Assembly: GCA_003141795.1 (NCBI GenBank)
Contig: PLNO01000120.1
Span: forward strand, 1 to 11,007
From: Spirochaetaceae bacterium
GTDB lineage: Bacteria > Spirochaetota > Spirochaetia > SZUA-6 > Fen-1364
Length of the DNA: 11,007 nt
Reading direction: 5' to 3'
The position numbers were made by a program, and so were the translations under genes. Below, one piece after another: positions 1 to 6,682 of the stretch (position 1 is its first letter; the number at the start of each line of letters is the position of its first letter). The notes beneath the pieces are model-generated. The model had not been told where the DNA came from. It searched no databases and was given only the letters and a program-made list of their open reading frames with translations.

Positions 1-152
1 TGGGGAAATGCGCGACGATCTCGATGCCGGGAAGACCTCCCGTGGAAGAGAACGTCAAGAAATCCATCTCTGAAGGGAAAGTGGCATTCGGGTTCACGAC
101 CGAGCACATCGATCAGTCGTTGAAGTTGCTACTGCCATTAATTCATCCCTAA
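1..152 (+). CDS. yhfU: YhfU / DUF2620 family protein, C-terminal part only (runs off the left edge)
   Basis: An open frame enters from the left edge (first whole codon at base 3) and ends in TAA at 150-152, giving about 49 visible C-terminal residues. The segment KSISEGKVAFGFTTEHID followed by a hydrophobic tail closely resembles, from memory, the C-terminus of E. coli YhfU (a stretch like EGKVAFGLSVEHV near the end). The next gene is yhfT, as in the E. coli yhf operon, which supports the call. The family (DUF2620) is small and soluble and has no proven function. The missing N-terminal half lies outside the window, so catalytic or binding residues cannot be judged. The 18-base gap to yhfT implies co-transcription. 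The family call is fairly safe because sequence and neighbourhood agree; any biochemical role is unknown. Confidence 0.8.
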   Translation, partial: GKCATISMPGRPPVEENVKKSISEGKVAFGFTTEHIDQSLKLLLPLIHP

Positions 153-158
153 AAAAAT

Positions 159-163
159 GGAGG
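159..163 (+). promoter_or_regulatory. Shine-Dalgarno of yhfT
   Basis: GGAGG lies seven bases before the ATG at 171 and directly after the yhfU stop and an A-rich run. It fixes the yhfT start and leaves no room for a separate promoter between the two genes. Confidence 0.75.
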
Positions 164-170
164 AGTATCG

Positions 171-1460
171 ATGAACTATCTGATCATGGCCCTGAGCGGG
201 GCCCTGGCGGCTTTCCTCGCCAACAGGGGGATTGCCGTCTTCAATGACGCGGTCCGGCCGATCATGCCGGAGTATCGCGAAGGACGAATGACGAGGGCGG
301 AGCTGGCGACCACGACGTTCGCACTCAGCTTCGGACTCGTGATCGGGTTCGGAATTCCATTCTCCATCATGTCCCCGATCATACTCGTTCACTCGCTGTT
401 CCTCGGCACCGATATCATCGGCATCGCCTTCCCCGGCAAGCCGATCGACACATGGTACAAGGACAGGCAGAGCGTGATCGGCGCGGCACTCTCGGTCGTG
501 TGCGGCGCAGCCTACGGCGTGCTGCTCCTGCTCGGGCTGAAGTCCTTCGTCGACCTCATGAAGCTCCTGCCCGTCAATGTCTTCGACGCGTGGGGCGGCC
601 TCGGGGCCCCGGTCCTGTACGCTTTCGCGGTTTTCCCCTGCGTCGTCATCGCGATGGAGTACGGGTGGAAGAAAGGCCTCATATCCCTGGCCATCGTCCT
701 CGTCATCCGACAGGTCGTCGACAAGCTGAAGCCGGGATCCATGGCGGACGGATTCGCCCTCCTGGCAGGGCTCATCCTCGTGTTCTTCTTCGCGTTCCGT
801 GACAAGACCCCCTCCACCAAGACGAACATGGCGTCGGTTTTCAGCGATCGCGCCAAGAACATCATGAAGAACCTCCCCTACATCGCCTGCATCGGCGCCC
901 TGTACGCGCTGGCCTGCAACATGAAGATCCTCATGGAAGGCCCGCAGTCTCTGATAGCGCTGAAGGACGGCCAGATGGCCTCCGCCATCAGCATTACGAT
1001 CGCGCGGGCAATCTCGTTCGTGCCCCTTATCGGATTGACCTCACTGGCAACAGGGACCTTCTGCGTATCGGGGTTCGGGTTCACGGCAACCGCCGGGCTT
1101 CTCGCGTCGGGCCCCATCCTCGCCATCGTCCTCGGGGCGGTCGTGATGTCCGCGGAGGCCCTCTCCCTCGTGTACATCGCGAAGCTCTTCGACCTGTTCC
1201 CGGGCGTCCGGCGGGTCGCCGACAGCATGAGAACCGCCATGACCAAGCTCCTCGAGGTGGCCCTGCTCGTCGGTTCCATGAGCGCGGCCAACGCCATGGC
1301 ACCCGGCATCGGGTTCTTCGTCGTCGCCGGTCTGTATCTGATCAACGAGTACTTCAAGAGGCCGATGGTGAGAATGGTGGTCGGTCCGCTGGCCGCCATC
1401 ATCGTCGGTATCCTCGTCAACGTATTCGCAGCGGTCGGCCTTTTCACGGTCGTCAAATAG
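171..1460 (+). CDS. yhfT: YhfT-family polytopic inner-membrane protein (putative transporter)
   Basis: This is a 429-residue, strongly hydrophobic protein, close to the length of E. coli YhfT (about 430). Hydrophobic stretches near residues 1-20, 48-80, 102-122, 144-180, 192-210, 236-250, 272-300, 304-338, 358-394 and 402-427 suggest roughly 10-12 membrane spans. The early segment with FNDAVRPIMPEYREG (24-38) is a polar, probably conserved loop after the first helix. Glycine-rich re-entrant-like segments at 285-310 and 313-325 are typical of transporters. The family (Pfam YhfT) has no proven substrate. Pairing with the small soluble YhfU, and the HPr and enzyme I genes at the other end of the same operon, make an unorthodox PTS-type permease conceivable, but no phosphorylatable EIIC signature can be claimed by eye. 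The start is set by GGAGG at 159-163. Confidence is high for a membrane protein of this family and low for mechanism. Confidence 0.85.
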   Translation: MNYLIMALSGALAAFLANRGIAVFNDAVRPIMPEYREGRMTRAELATTTFALSFGLVIGFGIPFSIMSPIILVHSLFLGTDIIGIAFPGKPIDTWYKDRQSVIGAALSVVCGAAYGVLLLLGLKSFVDLMKLLPVNVFDAWGGLGAPVLYAFAVFPCVVIAMEYGWKKGLISLAIVLVIRQVVDKLKPGSMADGFALLAGLILVFFFAFRDKTPSTKTNMASVFSDRAKNIMKNLPYIACIGALYALACNMKILMEGPQSLIALKDGQMASAISITIARAISFVPLIGLTSLATGTFCVSGFGFTATAGLLASGPILAIVLGAVVMSAEALSLVYIAKLFDLFPGVRRVADSMRTAMTKLLEVALLVGSMSAANAMAPGIGFFVVAGLYLINEYFKRPMVRMVVGPLAAIIVGILVNVFAAVGLFTVVK

Positions 1461-1473
1461 GAATCATGTCGAA

Positions 1474-1499
1474 CGGGCGGGGGCCGGAGTCCCCGCCCG
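1474..1499 (+). other. Perfect GC-rich stem-loop in the yhfT-mttB-like gap
   Basis: CGGGCGGGG (1474-1482) is the exact reverse complement of CCCCGCCCG (1491-1499), giving a 9-bp stem with an 8-base loop. It lies between the yhfT stop (1460) and the next Shine-Dalgarno sequence. No U-run follows, so it is not a standard intrinsic terminator. It could stabilise or separate the transporter and enzyme parts of the transcript, or act as an attenuator. Confidence 0.6.
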
Positions 1500-1511
1500 C
1501 TTCCAAGCCAC

Positions 1512-1518
1512 AGAGGAG
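1512..1518 (+). promoter_or_regulatory. Shine-Dalgarno of the MttB-like gene
   Basis: AGAGGAG lies eight bases before the ATG at 1527. It is a clear purine-rich site just after the hairpin, so translation of this gene starts independently rather than by coupling to yhfT. Confidence 0.65.
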
Positions 1519-1526
1519 ACTATCCC

Positions 1527-2918
1527 ATGAAATTCGAAGCGCTCGACGCCTCGGGAGTTGATCAGATTCATGATGCGTCGTTGTCCCTGCTCGCGGGTAC
1601 CGGGACCCTGTTCCACAGCCGTCAGGCCTTGAAGGCGTTCAAGGAGGCAGGCGCCGACGTCGACTTCGACCGGCACCTTGTCCGGATGAGCAGGGCGATC
1701 GTCGAACAGGCGCTGGCAAAGGCGAGCGGGCGATTCCGACTCTGGCGGCGCAGCGGCGACGGGATGATCGACCTGATGGACGGAAGGGCCCGCGGGCACA
1801 ATGTCGGGGGGTGCATCCACATCCTCGACGAGACGAGCGGGGTCGTCCGCGACGCCTGCCAATCGGACCTGGAGCGTTTGACGGTTCTCATCGACGCACT
1901 GGACAACATCCACGTCTGCCGTCCCGTCGCCTATCCCCAGGAGTATCCTTCCGACGTTCGCGACATCCTGACCGCCGCCACGATGATTCGCCTGACGAAA
2001 AAGCCCTATGGGGTTTCCGCGTACAGCCCGGACAACCAGGCGACCATCCTTCGTCTGGTCGAAACGGTTGCCGGAGGGCGGGCGAAAATCGTCGCAAAGC
2101 CGTTCATCTGGGGGAGCATCTGTCCCAAGAGCCCCCTCACTTATACGGAAAGCACCGCGGACATCCTCATCGGATGGGCCCGGGCAGGGCTGCCCGTGGC
2201 CATCGCCCCCTGCCCGATAGCCGGGGGGAGCAGCCCGGTCACGCTTGCCGGGACCCTCGTTCTGCAGAATGCGGAGTTCCTTGCCGGGTTCGTGCTCGCG
2301 CAGCTCATCCGGCCCGGGATCGACGTGAAGTACACCTCCCGCCCGATCCCCATGGACATGCGCAGCGGCCTCGCCAACTTCGGCGCCGTGGAGATGGGCA
2401 TGATGTCCGCGGCCGTGGTGCAGCTTGCCAGGCGGTACAGGGTGTGCTCCGACGTGTACGGCCTCGGCACGAGCAGCGCGCATCTCGACGAACAGGCCGG
2501 CTACGAAAAAGCGATGAACGGTTTGCTTCCCGCCCTGGCGGGGGCGGACCTGATCGCGGCATGCGGCATGCTGGACAATGCGCTGACCTCCAACGCGGTG
2601 CAGCTGGTGATCGACAATGAGATGCTGGGCATGATCTTCCGCGTGCTCCGCGGCATCGCGGTGACGCCTGACACACTTGCCCTGGACCTCATCGCACGGG
2701 TGGGTCACGCGGGCGATTTCCTCTCCGAGCCGCATACGGTACAGTTCATGCGCGAGGAGCTGCACGTGCCAGGGTTCGGCTCGCGGGACTCATCCCTCCT
2801 CGACGCCGCGAGAATGAAGGCCCAGGAGATGGTCCGGGACCACCCGACGTCCTCGCTGCCCAGGGACATGATTTCGGAGATCGAATCGATCCTGGCTCCG
2901 GTTGCAAGGAAGGCATGA
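1527..2918 (+). CDS. MttB superfamily (trimethylamine methyltransferase-like) protein without pyrrolysine
   Basis: This 463-residue protein has the usual length of the MttB superfamily (Pfam MTTB). Family-like blocks are IAGGSSPVTLAGTLVLQNAE (231-250), DEQAGYEKAMNGLLPALAG (321-339) and GHAGDFLSEPHT (393-404), the last resembling the C-terminal GxGGxFL...HT block. Characterised members transfer a methyl group from methylamines or quaternary amines (glycine betaine, proline betaine, carnitine) to a corrinoid protein. Archaeal MttB reads an in-frame amber codon as pyrrolysine. Here the frame is uninterrupted, so the protein belongs to the non-pyrrolysine branch, whose substrates vary. No corrinoid-binding partner gene is visible in the window, so methyl transfer to cobalamin is unproven. 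Its stop overlaps the yhfS start (ATGA at 2915-2918), tying it to the yhf-type enzymes. The superfamily is confident; the substrate is unknown. Confidence 0.85.
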   Translation: MKFEALDASGVDQIHDASLSLLAGTGTLFHSRQALKAFKEAGADVDFDRHLVRMSRAIVEQALAKASGRFRLWRRSGDGMIDLMDGRARGHNVGGCIHILDETSGVVRDACQSDLERLTVLIDALDNIHVCRPVAYPQEYPSDVRDILTAATMIRLTKKPYGVSAYSPDNQATILRLVETVAGGRAKIVAKPFIWGSICPKSPLTYTESTADILIGWARAGLPVAIAPCPIAGGSSPVTLAGTLVLQNAEFLAGFVLAQLIRPGIDVKYTSRPIPMDMRSGLANFGAVEMGMMSAAVVQLARRYRVCSDVYGLGTSSAHLDEQAGYEKAMNGLLPALAGADLIAACGMLDNALTSNAVQLVIDNEMLGMIFRVLRGIAVTPDTLALDLIARVGHAGDFLSEPHTVQFMREELHVPGFGSRDSSLLDAARMKAQEMVRDHPTSSLPRDMISEIESILAPVARKA

Positions 2919-4024
2919 TGCACGCGTATCCTCTGGAGTCGGTCAGCCTCGACGATGCCGTACAGATGCAGTTCACGCTGGTCGACGTCATGACACGGCA
3001 TTTCCGCGGAAGCGAGGCGCTGGGACAGGGCGATCTGGGCATCGTCCCCGGGATCAATCAACCCGCGACGACGCGAAAAGTCGAGGAGGTTATCGCCGAG
3101 TTTTTCGGAGCGGCGGATGCGGTCCTCCTCCGCGGGGCGGGGACCGGCGCATTGCGTCAGGCGCTCGCCTCCGTGCTCCGTCCCGGCCGGAAGCTCCTCG
3201 TTCATCGGGCCCCGATCTATCCCACCACCCTCTCCAGCATCGAAGAGATGGGAATCGTGACCGTGGAGGCGGACTATAACGATCCCGTCGCGCTGGAGAA
3301 AAGCAAAGACCTTGCCTCCATCGACGCCGCCCTCGTGCAGCTGGCCCGACAGAAGCTCGATGACAGCTACAGCGCCGACGCCGTCATTCGCGCGATCAAG
3401 CACGCGAAAAACGCCCCTGTCGTCACCGACGACAACTACGCGGTCATGAAGGTCCGCTCGATCGGCGTCGAGATGGGAGCGGATCTTTCCACCTTCTCCC
3501 TGTTCAAGCTGCTGGGACCCGAAGGGGTGGGCTGCGTCGTCGGCCGCAGGGATCTGGTGGGGTCGATCCGAAAGAAGCAGTATTCGGGCGGCTGCCAGAT
3601 CCAGGGGCACGAGGCGCTGGGAGCAATGCGCATGCTCGCCTACGCGCCGGTCGCCTTCGCCATTCAGGCGAAGGCGGGCGACGAGATCGTACGGAGGCTC
3701 CGCGGCGGGGAGATCCCCGGCATCAAAGACGCGTTCATCTGTAACGCGCAGTCCAGGGTACTCCTGGTCGAGCTGGAAAAGGAGAACGCGGCGAAGGTGC
3801 TGCAAAGGGCGGAAGCCCTCGGGGCCCTTCCCTATCCGGTCGGCTCGGAGTCCCTCTACGAGGTGCAGCCGCTGTTCTATCGGATCTCGGGGACCTTCCA
3901 GAAAAGCGATCCCTCCCTCGAAAAGAGGATGCTGCGGATCAATCCCATGCGAAGCGGACCGGAGACGGTTTTGCGCATACTGAAAACTGCGATCGAACAG
4001 GCGGACGTCGAGCCATGTTTTTGA
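2915..4024 (+). CDS. yhfS: YhfS-family fold-type I PLP-dependent enzyme (aminotransferase/lyase-like)
   Basis: The 369-residue product matches E. coli YhfS (about 360) along its length from memory: GDLGIVPGINQP (39-50), GAGTGAL (74-80), the HRAPIYPTT region (97-105), TDDNYAVMKV (171-180), STFSLFKLLGPEGVG (192-206), and RINPMRSGPETVLRIL near the C-terminus. K198 in FSLFK is the expected Schiff-base lysine, and D172 or D173 the residue expected to pair with the PLP pyridine nitrogen. The fold is shared by aspartate aminotransferase-like enzymes; the reaction of YhfS itself is not established. ATGATG gives two possible starts (2915, or 2918 in the same frame), with AAGGAAGG just upstream. It overlaps the MttB-like stop by four bases and the yhfX start by ten, indicating tight coupling. 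It probably works cytoplasmically with YhfX on an amino-acid-like intermediate (inference). Confidence 0.9.
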   Translation: MMHAYPLESVSLDDAVQMQFTLVDVMTRHFRGSEALGQGDLGIVPGINQPATTRKVEEVIAEFFGAADAVLLRGAGTGALRQALASVLRPGRKLLVHRAPIYPTTLSSIEEMGIVTVEADYNDPVALEKSKDLASIDAALVQLARQKLDDSYSADAVIRAIKHAKNAPVVTDDNYAVMKVRSIGVEMGADLSTFSLFKLLGPEGVGCVVGRRDLVGSIRKKQYSGGCQIQGHEALGAMRMLAYAPVAFAIQAKAGDEIVRRLRGGEIPGIKDAFICNAQSRVLLVELEKENAAKVLQRAEALGALPYPVGSESLYEVQPLFYRISGTFQKSDPSLEKRMLRINPMRSGPETVLRILKTAIEQADVEPCF

Positions 4025-5187
4025 AGAAAATGCTGGAGCGGAATCCCGACTTCCTCTCCACCGTCCTGGACATGCTCGGCGATGGACGCATCGAACCCGA
4101 CACGTACGCGATCGACGTCGACAGCCTCATGGTCAACGCGACGCTCCTCCTGGCGGAGGGCAACGAGCACGGCGTCGAGCTGTTCTTCATGACGAAGCAG
4201 TTCGGCCGCAATCCGCGCATCGCCCGAATGCTCATGGAGGCAGGGTACCCCGGAGCGGTCGCCGTGGATTTCCGTGAGGCGACGCACCTGATGGAAAACG
4301 GCGTGCGCGTCATGCACGCCGGGCACCTCGTTCAGATACCGCAGGCGCTGATCCCCCTGATGGTGGGCTCCGTCCGCTATATCACGGTCTTCAGCGTCCA
4401 GAAGGCCTGCGCGATAGGCAAGGCCGCCCTGGCGGCGGGTGAAGTCCAGGATGTGTTCCTGCGTTTCATCGGAAAAACCGATTGCATCTTTCCTGGACAA
4501 CAGGGGGGATTCGCGCTGGAAACGTTGGACGAGATCGTCCCGCAGCTGGTACAGATCGAGGGGATCAGAATCGCGGGGCTCACGTCGTTTCCTTGCTTCG
4601 CGTTCGACGAGGGGCATTTCGAGACGACGGCGAACGTGCGGACCATGGTGCGGGCCAGGGAAGCGATCGAGCAGCGGTGGTCGCTGCCGGTCACGCACCT
4701 CAACATGCCCTCCGCGACATGCCTCGAGACGATACCGATGATCGCCGCTTCAGGCGGGACTCAAGGGGAACCCGGTCACGCATTGACCGGCTACACGCCC
4801 AAGGAGGCGGTCGAAACGACTCCTCTCATGCCCGCCATCGTGTATGCGACCGAGGTGTCCCATTCGTTCACGGACGCCGACGGCCGGGCCGTCTCGTGCC
4901 TGTTCGGCGGCGGATATTATCGCCGAGGGCACGTTCGGGGCGCCTGCATACGAGTCGGAAAGTCCCTCGAGATCGCGCGAGTCATTCCTCCCGATCCCGT
5001 CTTCATCGACTACTACTTCGACGTCAAAGGGACGTTCCCCGCGGGAAGCCCTGCTGTCATGGCATTCAGGACTCAAGTGTTCGCCACACGCAGCAGGGTG
5101 GCTCTCGTGGAGGGCATGAAGACAGGAACCCCCCGGGTCACCGGAGTCTACGACAGCCAGGGCCGGCTTCTGGAGGACCGTCGATGA
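4015..5187 (+). CDS. yhfX: YhfX-family PLP enzyme, alanine racemase-like fold (type III)
   Basis: This 390-residue protein is very similar to E. coli YhfX (about 387). The block MTKQFGRNP (59-67) contains K61, the likely PLP lysine. Further shared blocks are HAGHLVQIP (101-109), FPGQQGGFAL (159-168), LTSFPCF (189-195), LNMPSAT (229-235), GEPGHALTG (251-259), GGGYYRRGH (298-306) and FRTQVFATRS (351-360). The family resembles the N-terminal barrel domain of alanine racemases and D-amino-acid aldolases/dehydratases, but its substrate is not known. The start at 4015 lies inside the end of yhfS (10-base overlap) with only a weak upstream purine tract, so translation probably depends on ribosomes finishing yhfS. 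A later ATG at residue 6 is less likely because the first residues align with the E. coli start. Its stop overlaps the yhfW start. Confidence 0.9.
   Translation: MFLKKMLERNPDFLSTVLDMLGDGRIEPDTYAIDVDSLMVNATLLLAEGNEHGVELFFMTKQFGRNPRIARMLMEAGYPGAVAVDFREATHLMENGVRVMHAGHLVQIPQALIPLMVGSVRYITVFSVQKACAIGKAALAAGEVQDVFLRFIGKTDCIFPGQQGGFALETLDEIVPQLVQIEGIRIAGLTSFPCFAFDEGHFETTANVRTMVRAREAIEQRWSLPVTHLNMPSATCLETIPMIAASGGTQGEPGHALTGYTPKEAVETTPLMPAIVYATEVSHSFTDADGRAVSCLFGGGYYRRGHVRGACIRVGKSLEIARVIPPDPVFIDYYFDVKGTFPAGSPAVMAFRTQVFATRSRVALVEGMKTGTPRVTGVYDSQGRLLEDRR
5172..5176 (+). promoter_or_regulatory. Shine-Dalgarno that decides the yhfW start
   Basis: GGAGG, located inside the end of yhfX, sits seven bases before the ATG at 5184. 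The same frame is open upstream to 4482, so this site and the protein alignment mark 5184 as the true start. Confidence 0.75.
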
Positions 5188-6416
5188 AGCCCGGCAGGTT
5201 CATCATCCTCGTCCTGGACAGCTTCGGCATCGGTGCGATGGATGATGTTCCCCTCGTGCGACCCCAGGACAAAGGGGCGAACACCTTCCGAAGCGTTCTC
5301 TCCGCCGTCCCCGACATGAGGTTTCCCAACCTCGGGCGTCTCGGTCTGGCGAACGCTGCCGGCTTCGAGGCCGGGGGGCTGCGGTTCTCCAGCGATGCCG
5401 CGTATGGGAGATCGGACCTCATGCATTTCTGGTGCGACAGCTATTGGGGGCATCAGGAGCTCATGGGCACACGCCCCCGCATGCCCCTTGAAGCCCCCTT
5501 TTCGTCGATGATCGATGCGGTCGCGCATGCGCTTCGCGCTGCGGGCCACCGGGTCGACTACGTCGGTTGCCCGCTCAAAGTCCTCGTCGTCGACAACGCC
5601 ATGGTGATCGGTGACAACATAGAGGCCGACCTTGGTCAGAACTACAACGTCACAGCTGCCTTCGACGCCGTGCCGTTCGAGAAGGTGAAGGTGGTCGGGC
5701 GGATCGTGCGAAACCTTACAGGGGTCGCCCGGGTGATCTCCTTCGGGAGCCCGGGCGTTTCCCTCCAGCGCATACTCGGCGCTCTGGAAACACGCAACGG
5801 CACCTACGTCGGGATAAACGCGCCCCGTTCGGGCGTGTATCGCGAAGGCTACCTCGTCGCGCACATGGGCTTCGGGGTCGACGCCGGGGAGCAGCTGCCG
5901 CGCGTGCTGAAAGACGCGGGATACAGGGTCGTTCTCATCGGCAAAGCGGCCGACATCATCGACAACCCGGGGGGGACGAGCATCTCCGCCGTCGACACGG
6001 AGACGGTGATGCGCACGACGGTTACCGAGATCGCGGATCTGGACTCGGGATTCGTGTGCTCCAACGTGCAGGAGACCGACCTCGCCGGCCACAGGCAGGA
6101 TCCGTTTCTGTATGCGGAAAAGCTTCGGATCGCGGACAGCTACATCGGGGACATCATCGAGCTTCTGGAGGACACGGATATCCTCATTGTGACGGCAGAT
6201 CACGGGAACGATCCGCTCATCGGGCATCCCCAGCACACGAGGGAGAGGGTGCCCATGCTCTTCCATCTCCGAAGCAGACCCGCGGGCCTGCACGACATCG
6301 GAACGAGGAAAACCCTGGCGGATATGGGTGCGACTGCGGCGCATTACTTCAGTTGCGGGCCGCTGTCCTTCGGTGAAAGCTTCCTTGGAATGCTCCCACG
6401 GGGGAAAACGAGGTGA
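5184..6416 (+). CDS. yhfW: YhfW-family phosphopentomutase-like protein (alkaline phosphatase superfamily)
   Basis: From ATG 5184 the product is 410 residues, as expected for YhfW (about 408) and phosphopentomutase DeoB. Metal-site motifs of the alkaline phosphatase superfamily are present: LDSFGIG (11-17, D12), an acidic/His block ETDLAGHRQDP (297-307, D299 and H303), TADHGNDP (337-344, D339 and H340) and HTRERVPML (351-359, H351). In DeoB the phosphorylated threonine lies in a DTTTGHWE-type motif. Here the matching block is DSYWGHQE (85-92), with tryptophan where that threonine would be. The metal centre therefore looks intact while the mutase nucleophile is changed, so the reaction may be a hydrolysis or transfer other than ribose-phosphate mutation. 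It overlaps yhfX by ATGA (5184-5187) and is followed three bases later by HPr. The family is confident; the substrate is unknown. Confidence 0.88.
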   Translation: MKPGRFIILVLDSFGIGAMDDVPLVRPQDKGANTFRSVLSAVPDMRFPNLGRLGLANAAGFEAGGLRFSSDAAYGRSDLMHFWCDSYWGHQELMGTRPRMPLEAPFSSMIDAVAHALRAAGHRVDYVGCPLKVLVVDNAMVIGDNIEADLGQNYNVTAAFDAVPFEKVKVVGRIVRNLTGVARVISFGSPGVSLQRILGALETRNGTYVGINAPRSGVYREGYLVAHMGFGVDAGEQLPRVLKDAGYRVVLIGKAADIIDNPGGTSISAVDTETVMRTTVTEIADLDSGFVCSNVQETDLAGHRQDPFLYAEKLRIADSYIGDIIELLEDTDILIVTADHGNDPLIGHPQHTRERVPMLFHLRSRPAGLHDIGTRKTLADMGATAAHYFSCGPLSFGESFLGMLPRGKTR

Positions 6417-6419
6417 ATC

Positions 6420-6680
6420 ATGACAGTCCGTGAGGTACGAATCACGAATCCGATGGGGTTCCACGCCCGGCCGGGAAACCGCTTCGTCAAGGAAGCGAAA
6501 AAGTTCAGCTGTGCAATCACCATTCGCAAGGGGGACCTGGAGGTGAACGCAAAGAGCCTTCTCTCGCTCTTGAAGGCGGGAATCTCTCAGGACGACCTCA
6601 TACAGATTTCCTGCTCGGGCCCCGACGAGGACAACGCAGTGGAAGAGCTTGTCGCGTTCGTCCGCACGCTCACCGAGTAG
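6420..6680 (+). CDS. ptsH: HPr-family phosphocarrier protein
   Basis: This is an 86-residue protein with the standard HPr length and layout. GFHARPG (13-19) places the phosphorylatable histidine at H15, exactly the canonical position, with R17 conserved. NAKSLLSLLKAGI (43-55) puts a serine at 46, the residue phosphorylated by HPr kinase in organisms that have it. In general HPr accepts phosphate from enzyme I on His15 and passes it to EIIA domains, PRD regulators or other proteins. The residues after HARP are GN instead of the more usual AA or AS, a small departure near the active site. The start is preceded by an AGGTG tract at 6411-6415 that overlaps the yhfW stop. It lies between yhfW and the enzyme I gene with gaps of 3 and 2 bases, which suggests a relay dedicated to this operon rather than a stand-alone ptsHI locus. 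Confidence 0.93.
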   Translation: MTVREVRITNPMGFHARPGNRFVKEAKKFSCAITIRKGDLEVNAKSLLSLLKAGISQDDLIQISCSGPDEDNAVEELVAFVRTLTE

Positions 6681-6682
6681 GC

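Noticed and set aside
1474..1499. Hairpin after yhfT as an intrinsic terminator
   Set aside because: The stem is perfect but is followed by CTTCCAAG with no U-run, and the downstream genes belong to the same pathway, so full termination there is unlikely.
1464..2765. Long minus-strand open frame of 433 codons opposite the MttB-like gene
   Set aside because: The protein is rich in Arg, His, Gly and Asp with no recognisable fold. It mirrors a well-supported plus-strand gene and arises from GC-rich codon use.
1527..2918. Pyrrolysine (in-frame amber) reading in the MttB-like gene
   Set aside because: The frame has no internal TAG from start to TGA, so pyrrolysine is not used.
2705..3805. Minus-strand open frame of 366 codons opposite yhfS
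   Set aside because: No family motif is visible, and the plus strand encodes a full YhfS with its PLP lysine.
4482..5183. Upstream extension of yhfW giving a 644-residue fusion
   Set aside because: The extra 234 residues overlap yhfX out of frame and have unlike-protein composition. GGAGG before 5184 and the LDSFGIG start region fit the normal YhfW length.
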